From Acidimicrobiales bacterium (lineage in GTDB: Bacteria > Actinomycetota > Acidimicrobiia > Acidimicrobiales > RAAP-2), in the NCBI GenBank assembly GCA_017883105.1, contig JADGOF010000047.1:1-10737 (forward strand): a stretch of 10,737 bases of DNA, given 5' to 3'. A model generated the notes under the pieces. It was given only the letters and a program-made list of their open reading frames with translations. It was not told the DNA's origin and made no database searches. The position numbers and the translations under genes were made by a program. Of this stretch, positions 5,822 through 10,737 are shown piece by piece. Within the stretch, counting starts at the first letter, position 1, and every line of letters begins with the position of its first letter.

Positions 5822-7834
5822 TCAGACGTTGGCCACGGCGGCACCGGTTACGACAGGGGCTGGGTTCACAGCCACGGCGACACTGTCCGCTGTTTCGAGC
5901 GGGTCGCCAGGTCCCACGTCTTCCACTTCGGTCGCTGTCGACTGCACCAAGCCTCCGACCAGGGCCAGCCACCTCTCGTCCTCCCCGGGCGGCCGGAGAG
6001 GGCACCAGGGGTCGAGCCGACCGAGATTGCAATTGTAGAAGGGGTCGCCCTCCCGCAGTAGTTCGGTCCATCGGACCAGGAACTCCTGGTAGTCCCGGTA
6101 GTAGCCGGACAGCCCTCGGCTGACCGACTCGTAGTGGGTCAGTTCTGCATGAGGCGTGTAGAGCAATCGATAGCCGGCCTTCCCCAGCCGGATGCAGAAG
6201 TCGACATCGTTGAAGCCGACGGCGAACGCCTCGTCGAAGCCCCCCATCTCCTCGAACACCTCTCGGCGCACCAGCATGCAGGCAGCGGTCACCGCGCTGT
6301 AACCACGTACCACCCGATCCCAGGCAAAGTAGCCCCGCTCTCCCTTGGGCATGCCGATGAAGAGATGACTGGCCACGCCACCCAGCCCGAGCACCACCCC
6401 GGCATGCTGCAGCTTCCCGTCCGGGTAGATCAGCCGGGCACCGACTGCACCGACCTCGGAACGCTGCCCCAGCTCCACCAGGGCATGGAGCCAGCCTTCA
6501 GAGCTGGCTTCTATGTCGTTGTTGAGGAACAGCAACATGTCGGTGGTACACGTCGCCGCGGCGGCGTTGTTGATGGCCGCCCAGTTGAACGCCCCGGGGT
6601 AGTCGATGACCCTGGTGGCCGGGCGACGTTCCAGCATGGCGCGGAGGGCCCGCGTCTCCGGCTCGGTGCTCCCGTTGTCGACGAACACGATCTCGCTGAT
6701 CTCGTGGCCCGGTGCCACGTCCAGCGATTCGAGACAGGACATGGTCAGGGCCGCCTGATCGCGGAATGGAATGATGACGCTCACTGTCGGAGCCCCGTGT
6801 ACCCGACGGCGGACGTGATAGGCGCCCTGGAATGGGCCCGGCACCACCTCACCGTCGATACCGCGCCGGGCGAGGGCGTCCTCCACGACCCGGCGGCTGG
6901 CCAGATGGGCCCACGGCTTCGCGTCCTGGTCCCCGGCGGCCGAGCCGGCCACCACCCGCCAGTGATACAGCACCTTGGGGATGTGCACCACCCGTCGTGC
7001 CTGTTCGGTGGCCCGGAGCATGACGTCGTAGTCCTGGCTGCCGTCGAACTCGGTGCGGAACCCTCCGATGCGCTGCAACAACTCGCGCCTGATCACCGTG
7101 ATGTGGCCGAGGTAGGGATAGGCCAGCAGGAGATCGGGGTCCCAATCCGGCTTGAAATGGGGCATGAACGGCCGGTCCAGCTCGTCCAACTTGTCCTCGT
7201 CCGAGTAGATGACGTCGATGTCGTCACCGGTGGCGGCGGCCACCTCGGCCAGGGCGTCCACGTCGAGGACGTCGTCATGATCGAGCAGGACTATGAACTC
7301 GCCAGTAGCGGTCCGCAGGGCCTCGTTGGTCGCCCGGGAGATCCCGCCGTTCTCCTCGAGGGCCAGCACCTTGATGCGGGGGTCAGCTTCGGCAAATTCC
7401 CGCATGGCCTGGGTCAGGTCCGGGTCACCCGAACCGTCGTCGCAGAGGCAGAGCTCCCATCGTTGGTAGCTCTGATTGACCACCGAGAGCACGCACTCCC
7501 GGAAGTACCAGATGGAAGGGCGGTAGACCGGCACGACGATGCTGAGGAGGGGTCCCTCGGTGGGCAACCGTTCGTCGGGCACGTCCGGGCACCCCTCGAT
7601 GCGATCAAGCCGGTTGACGTAGAGCCAGTGCCAGTACTCGGGAGGGTACGAACCGGCATCATGGCCCCAGGCGCTCTGGACCGGTACCGGAGCCTTCGGC
7701 GCCGACATGGCGAGGGCCAGCTGGTCGGTCATCCAACCGAGGACGCTCATCGCTGACCCGGGACCGGCAGACGCCCTTCCACCCCCGAGGGGCGGTGTGG
7801 CGACCTGTTCCTCGGGAGTCGGTTCGGTCCCCAT
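5822..7834 (-). CDS. Dual-domain GT2 glycosyltransferase
   Basis: This 670-residue cytoplasmic protein has two GT-A catalytic domains in tandem, as in rhamnan/O-antigen chain enzymes that add alternating or successive sugars. Domain 1 (about 95-340) has LSIVVPVYRP (97-106), CDDGS (131-135), DHDD (185-188) and SDEDK (211-215), followed by GGF and the SQDYD acceptor-site block. Domain 2 (about 350-600) has VSVIIPFRD (351-359), VDNGS (385-389), LNND (437-440), GGFDEAF and NDVDFCIRL (542-550). Both metal-binding motifs look intact, so both domains may be active. The N-terminal 75 residues and the Ala/Val-rich last 40 are linker-like. The ATG start is strongly supported by GAGGAGA on the minus strand (7846-7840), five bases upstream. 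It faces a long divergent control region shared with the 8227 gene. Transfer of deoxyhexose or hexose to a growing polysaccharide is inferred. Confidence 0.92.
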   Translation of the reverse strand: MGTEPTPEEQVATPPLGGGRASAGPGSAMSVLGWMTDQLALAMSAPKAPVPVQSAWGHDAGSYPPEYWHWLYVNRLDRIEGCPDVPDERLPTEGPLLSIVVPVYRPSIWYFRECVLSVVNQSYQRWELCLCDDGSGDPDLTQAMREFAEADPRIKVLALEENGGISRATNEALRTATGEFIVLLDHDDVLDVDALAEVAAATGDDIDVIYSDEDKLDELDRPFMPHFKPDWDPDLLLAYPYLGHITVIRRELLQRIGGFRTEFDGSQDYDVMLRATEQARRVVHIPKVLYHWRVVAGSAAGDQDAKPWAHLASRRVVEDALARRGIDGEVVPGPFQGAYHVRRRVHGAPTVSVIIPFRDQAALTMSCLESLDVAPGHEISEIVFVDNGSTEPETRALRAMLERRPATRVIDYPGAFNWAAINNAAAATCTTDMLLFLNNDIEASSEGWLHALVELGQRSEVGAVGARLIYPDGKLQHAGVVLGLGGVASHLFIGMPKGERGYFAWDRVVRGYSAVTAACMLVRREVFEEMGGFDEAFAVGFNDVDFCIRLGKAGYRLLYTPHAELTHYESVSRGLSGYYRDYQEFLVRWTELLREGDPFYNCNLGRLDPWCPLRPPGEDERWLALVGGLVQSTATEVEDVGPGDPLETADSVAVAVNPAPVVTGAAVANV

Positions 7835-7960
7835 CAGAGTCTCCTCATTCGGAAAAGGGCCACTGGGTCGGTCCCCATCTGCGGTCCGTGCGCTCCCCAG
7901 CCGTCTCCGCCGCTCACAGCTGGTGCGCGATGCCGGATCGAGCCCTTCACAGCCCGACTG

Positions 7961-7969
7961 AGATTACCA
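7961..7969 (-). promoter_or_regulatory. Extended -10 promoter element for the dual-GT2 gene
   Basis: Read on the minus strand this is TGGTAATCT: a TGn extension followed by TAATCT. It predicts a leader of about 120 bases before the ATG at 7834. No clear -35 box accompanies it, which is acceptable for an extended -10 element. Confidence 0.35.
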
Positions 7970-8029
7970 CTGTGGGGTTTTCGTCGGTCGCTGTCGGCCG
8001 GGTGCCCCCGGTGGAGCGGGCGATCCGGA

Positions 8030-8035
8030 TACAAT
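8030..8035 (+). promoter_or_regulatory. Putative -10 box for the 8227-10006 operon
   Basis: TACAAT differs from the consensus TATAAT at one position and stands out in this GC-rich region. Transcription would begin near 8042, giving a leader of about 185 bases before the GTG at 8227. I see no good -35 box at 16-19 bases upstream. Confidence 0.35.
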
Positions 8036-8155
8036 CCCACTGTCCATTGAGGTTCGGAGGGACGACGGGGTCCATCCGCCACTTTGCAGGCGGCGATCAG
8101 GCAGGACCCGCCCATCTGTCGGGCGCTCAGGCCGTTTCGTCGTTTCCCGCCGGTC

Positions 8156-8173
8156 TGCCAGGGAGAGCTGGCA
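8156..8173 (+). repeat. Leader inverted repeat
   Basis: TGCCAG (8156-8161) and CTGGCA (8168-8173) form a perfect six-base-pair stem around GGAGAG. The purine-rich loop resembles a ribosome-binding sequence but no gene starts at the right distance. It lies in the predicted leader of the 8227 gene, about 55 bases before the start, and may be structural or chance. Confidence 0.25.
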
Positions 8174-8226
8174 TGGTTCGGTGAACGAGGACATTGTGAA
8201 CAGGCCGAGATGAGGAGAGCCACCAG

Positions 8227-8733
8227 GTGGGAGAACCCGCACTTGACCCCGAAGCGTTCCTCGAGCGCCTGAAGGCCGATCATCGGATCCTGCGCTGGGA
8301 GCCGCTTCCTCCCGATCAGGTGCCTCCGGTCCGCGAGAGCGACCAGATCCGCTCCAAGAGCTCGCTCGAGTACCTCCACCACCATTGGGCCCTCCCCGAC
8401 ACTTTCGATCCGGCTGTGGCCGGCGGCGGCTTCCGGGGCAAGATCGTGGGCATCGTCGGACGGCTGACCTACCGGGTGCTCAGTCCCTATCTGCACGCAG
8501 AGCGGGATCTGTTGGCCCATGTGGTGCGGGTCAACGAAGCGCTCGAACAGCGCTGTGACGAGTTGACCCTCCGCTACGAGCAGCTCAGCCGGGAGATGAT
8601 CAACCGCCAGGCCGCCGAGGCGGCAAATCAGGCGAAGCTGGCTGCCTGGCTCCATCTCGATCCGCCCCGGACCTCGTCACCGGACAGCCGAACCCCACGC
8701 ATCGCCGGCTCCGGGGACAGCGCGATCCGTTGA
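8227..8733 (+). CDS. Small coiled-coil protein of glycan-locus type, function unknown
   Basis: This 168-residue soluble protein starts at a GTG with GAGGAG (8212-8217) nine bases upstream. The N-terminal part is polar, with a conserved-looking LEYLHHHWALPDTFDP (47-62). Next comes FRGKIVGIVGRLTYRVLSPY (69-88), a basic amphipathic helix, then a long helix rich in heptad-like Leu/Val/Glu/Arg from about 90 to 143, likely a coiled coil. The last 25 residues are Pro/Ser/Arg-rich and disordered. This order, a helix with regularly spaced Arg and Leu residues leading into N/R-rich coiled coil, resembles from memory the N-terminal module found ahead of methyltransferase or glycosyltransferase domains in actinobacterial and myxobacterial glycan loci. 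Here it stands alone, with no catalytic motif. It probably shares a transcript with the downstream GT-B gene and may scaffold or tether it (inference). Confidence 0.75.
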   Translation: MGEPALDPEAFLERLKADHRILRWEPLPPDQVPPVRESDQIRSKSSLEYLHHHWALPDTFDPAVAGGGFRGKIVGIVGRLTYRVLSPYLHAERDLLAHVVRVNEALEQRCDELTLRYEQLSREMINRQAAEAANQAKLAAWLHLDPPRTSSPDSRTPRIAGSGDSAIR

Positions 8734-8786
8734 TGGTCCCTGACCGCCGGTCTCCCCTCGTCCCTCCCCCCGGTCCGATGCGGTGA
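8733..8786 (+). CDS. 17-codon bridging mini-ORF, possible coupling peptide
   Basis: An ATG at 8733 overlaps the TGA of the coiled-coil gene (TGATG), reads MVPDRRSPLVPPPGPMR, and ends at a TGA (8784-8786) that overlaps the GTG start of the next gene (GTGA). Both overlaps are classic arrangements for translational coupling, and the next gene has no Shine-Dalgarno site of its own. The peptide contains Pro-Pro-Pro, which slows ribosomes. It may only hand ribosomes on rather than make a useful protein. Chance cannot be excluded. Confidence 0.3.
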   Translation: MVPDRRSPLVPPPGPMR

Positions 8787-10006
8787 CGGCCACGGTCTCA
8801 CGGCACCAGACGACCTCGCCGGACCAGGGAGAGCGCCGACCGGTTGTCGCCGTCCTGTGCGCACACTGGGAGTCGAAGAGTGAGGAGGGGTGGATGACCC
8901 GCCAGGTGGCAGGCGCCCTCGCCGTGGTGGCCGAGGTCCATGTCATCACTCCGGAAGGTGCGACCACCCGGACTTCCCTGGACAGCGTGTTCACCTTGCA
9001 TCACCTGGGCTCACCCATCGACCGGTCGGCAGAGCTCCGCCGGGACCTGTTGGTCGAGGCGGTCTCGGACACCGGGCACGTCGACGATCCTGTAGTGCTC
9101 GACGAGGTGGGGAAGCTGCTGGACCAAGACCTGATCGACCCGTGGCTGGCAGCATCGGATCTATTGGTCGGTCTCCGGCCCGACCTGGCCGTCATCGTCG
9201 GGCACCAGAACCTCGGGGCGCGGGCCGCAATCGACCGGCACCTTCCCGATCTTCCGGTGACCCTGATGGCCCTCGGCACCTCGTCGGTGAGCGTGGGATT
9301 CCCCCACTTCGCCGAGATGTTCGCCCGAGCGCATTCGGTGCTGGCCGTGACCGATTCCGAACGCCGGTCGATCCTCGACCACCACGCCGGGACAGGAGCG
9401 GTACACCGGATCGGTGCCCCGTTGGCGGCCAATGCCAGTGCCCTCAGCGAGCCCAACACCTGGGTCGGCGACACCGGGTACGTGCTGGTGCTCACCGGCG
9501 TGCAAAACCACGGTGAACACCACGAGAACGAGCTGAGCCGGCTGCTGAGGTTGCGATTCCCCGACACTCCGGTAGGGATCTCGCACACCGATGCGTTCTG
9601 CGCCTGGCACGGAGGACGGGTGAACGAAGGCTGGCCAATCGAGCGTTCGAGCGACCTGGCCCGGCTGATGGCATGGGCCCGAGTGACCGTCGATCTCCGC
9701 CCTGGCACGTTCTTTGCCCGTCGGTGTGTCGACTCCCTACTCTACGGGACGCCGATCGTGGTTCCCCATGACAGCCGGGCCCGGGAGCACGCCGAGCGGG
9801 GCTGGGGCGGCCTGTGGTTCGAGAGCCCCGGCGAGTTGATCTGGTGCGTCGAGGCGCTCCTCGAGCCCTCGGCCCACGACACCTTCGGCGCCCAGGGCCG
9901 GTCCTACGCCGAGGACGAGTACGGATCGACGGACCGGTTCATCGATCGGGTGGCAGGCGCCTGTGGCCTCCCCTCGGCCGCGGCGACGGTCGGTGCTACC
10001 GCCTGA
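8783..10006 (+). CDS. Divergent GT-B-like glycosyltransferase
   Basis: This 407-residue soluble protein has the two-lobed GT-B layout. The N-terminal lobe begins with VVAVLCAHWESKSEEGWMTR (21-40) and EVHVITPEG, then shows LRPDLAVIVGHQNLGA (131-146). The C-terminal lobe starts near 232 with YVLVLTGVQNHGEHHENE and reaches VTVDLRPGTF and VDSLLYGTPIVVPHDS (316-331), equivalent to the donor-binding block of GT4 enzymes. The E-x7-E pair is replaced by T309 and D317, so donor binding may differ or the enzyme may be weak. The GTG start has no ribosome site; an in-frame stop at 8741-8743 and no other start codon between make 8783 the earliest choice. The preceding mini-ORF overlaps it by four bases. 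The 3' end overlaps the opposing Ppx/GppA gene by 11 bp. A glycosyltransferase role is likely; specificity unknown. Confidence 0.75.
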   Translation: MTATVSRHQTTSPDQGERRPVVAVLCAHWESKSEEGWMTRQVAGALAVVAEVHVITPEGATTRTSLDSVFTLHHLGSPIDRSAELRRDLLVEAVSDTGHVDDPVVLDEVGKLLDQDLIDPWLAASDLLVGLRPDLAVIVGHQNLGARAAIDRHLPDLPVTLMALGTSSVSVGFPHFAEMFARAHSVLAVTDSERRSILDHHAGTGAVHRIGAPLAANASALSEPNTWVGDTGYVLVLTGVQNHGEHHENELSRLLRLRFPDTPVGISHTDAFCAWHGGRVNEGWPIERSSDLARLMAWARVTVDLRPGTFFARRCVDSLLYGTPIVVPHDSRAREHAERGWGGLWFESPGELIWCVEALLEPSAHDTFGAQGRSYAEDEYGSTDRFIDRVAGACGLPSAAATVGATA

Positions 10007-10737
10007 CCAGCAGGTTGGCGACCATCCCGTCGAGAATGTCCGCCTCCGAGACGAGGCACTCGTCGAATCCGAACCTGGTCATGACCGCAGCGAGGATCAT
10101 CGCCCCGCCCACGATCACGTCCTCCCGTCCCGGCACCATGCCGGCCCGGTCGAGCCGTGCCTCATGCACCTCGGAGGCCAACGTCCGGTACCAGTCGAAC
10201 ACGTCCCCCACGTTCAGCACGGTGTGGTGCACCCGTTCACGGTCGTACTCGCGAAGTCCGAGGTGGAGCGCGGTCAGCGTGGAGACGGTGCCGGCCAACC
10301 CGACCAAGCGGTGTGCGGCCAGAAAGCGCGGCTGGTCGGCGATGGCCCGCTCCAACGCCTGGGCGATCACCGACTCGGCCTCGGCCAGTTCGCCGGCCGT
10401 CGGAGGGTCGGAGTGGAGAAACCGTTCGGTGACCCGCACACATCCCAGCTGCAAGGAGACGGCAGCCAGATCGGGGTCATCAGGGCCTGTTCCCGTGACT
10501 AGTTCGGTCGAGCCACCACCGATGTCCAACACCAGGAACGGCCCGTTCTCGGAGGTGAGGTCGGCCACGGCTCCGGTGAGCGACAGCCTGCCTTCCTCGA
10601 TGCCCGTCAACAGCTCCGGCACCAATCCGGTGACCTCGCCGGCGGCATCGAGGAAGTCCTGACCGTTCGCCGCATCCCGAGCCGCGGAGGTGGCCACCAG
10701 GCGTCCTCGGACCACTCCCAGACGATCCATGATCTCG
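9996..10737 (-). CDS. ppx: Ppx/GppA exopolyphosphatase, N-terminus outside window
   Basis: This is the C-terminal part of an ASKHA-fold phosphatase that releases phosphate from polyphosphate or hydrolyses pppGpp. The frame runs off the right edge (about 246 residues visible); the ATG at 10730 is internal, because EIMDRLGV reads through it. Visible hallmarks in order: VATSAARDAANGQDFL, the GIEEGRLSLTG region, VLDIGGGSTELV (the second phosphate-binding loop), GLAGTVSTLTALHLGL (the adenosine-type loop), and the C-terminal GREDVIVGGAMILAAV with SEADILDG. The first phosphate-binding loop (DIGTNS-type) and roughly 70-80 residues are missing to the right. Length and motifs fit the short two-domain class without the HD extension. 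Its TAG lies 11 bp inside the end of the opposing glycosyltransferase. Polyphosphate versus pppGpp preference cannot be read from sequence. Likely a housekeeping neighbour marking the cluster edge. Confidence 0.93.
   Translation of the reverse strand, partial: EIMDRLGVVRGRLVATSAARDAANGQDFLDAAGEVTGLVPELLTGIEEGRLSLTGAVADLTSENGPFLVLDIGGGSTELVTGTGPDDPDLAAVSLQLGCVRVTERFLHSDPPTAGELAEAESVIAQALERAIADQPRFLAAHRLVGLAGTVSTLTALHLGLREYDRERVHHTVLNVGDVFDWYRTLASEVHEARLDRAGMVPGREDVIVGGAMILAAVMTRFGFDECLVSEADILDGMVANLLVRR

Larger units (their letters stand above)
7835..8226. other. Divergent intergenic control region, no gene seen
   Basis: This 392-bp stretch separates the dual-GT2 gene (-) from the coiled-coil gene (+). 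Short open frames on both strands lack coding-type base periodicity and family resemblance. It contains candidate -10 boxes facing each way, a repeated CCACTGT (7967-7973 and 8037-8043) beside those boxes, and an inverted repeat in the plus-strand leader. Confidence 0.6.

Noticed and set aside
4488..6071. A 527-codon minus-strand frame across the GT4-like gene
   Set aside because: It is antisense to a gene with conserved motifs and extends over the convergent gap into the dual-GT2 gene; composition is Arg/Gly/His-rich as expected of a high-GC shadow.
6134..7756. A 540-codon open frame on the plus strand opposite the dual-GT2 gene
   Set aside because: It mirrors a gene with clear GT2 motifs and a strong ribosome site; its own product is His/Val/Gly-rich with no recognisable domain.

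Overview
This window looks like part of a cell-surface polysaccharide (exopolysaccharide or glycolipid) locus from a high-GC, Gram-positive-type bacterium, most likely an actinobacterium. An acidimicrobial lineage is possible, but this is an inference. The reasons are strong G/C bias at third codon positions, frequent GTG starts, starts without Shine-Dalgarno sites that lie close to TAnnnT boxes, and the protein families present. No rRNA, tRNA, insertion sequence, CRISPR array or phage gene was seen.

Layout, left to right. Positions 1-471 hold no convincing complete gene. A polyprenol-phosphate glycosyltransferase of the DPM1/GtrB type (472-1455, +) meets head-on a large multi-membrane-pass GT-C/DUF2142-like protein (1463-3208, -). 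Upstream of the latter on the same strand lie a possible unannotated small gene (about 3230-3406) and a UPF0104/LPG_synthase_TM-type membrane protein (3407-4381). A short divergent promoter region (4382-4634) separates these from a GT4-like GT-B glycosyltransferase (4635-5780, +). That gene converges on a 670-residue protein with two tandem GT2 domains (5822-7834, -). A 392-bp divergent control region (7835-8226) leads to a plus-strand pair: a small coiled-coil protein (8227-8733) and a second, divergent GT-B-like glycosyltransferase (8783-10006). A 17-codon overlapping mini-ORF links the two. The window ends inside a minus-strand Ppx/GppA exopolyphosphatase (9996 to beyond 10737), which overlaps the tail of the last glycosyltransferase by 11 bp.

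How the parts could work together (inference). The GT2 membrane enzyme would charge a polyprenol phosphate with a sugar. The GT-C-like protein could use such lipid-linked sugars on the outer face of the membrane. The UPF0104 protein may assist lipid-linked transport or transfer. The soluble GT-B and dual-GT2 enzymes would build the repeat unit in the cytoplasm. Ppx/GppA is probably a housekeeping neighbour.

I found no clearly new biological system. The best leads are the coding-like stretch between the two minus-strand membrane genes, the mini-ORF that bridges two genes by stop/start overlaps, and the stand-alone coiled-coil protein that resembles a module usually attached to glycan enzymes.
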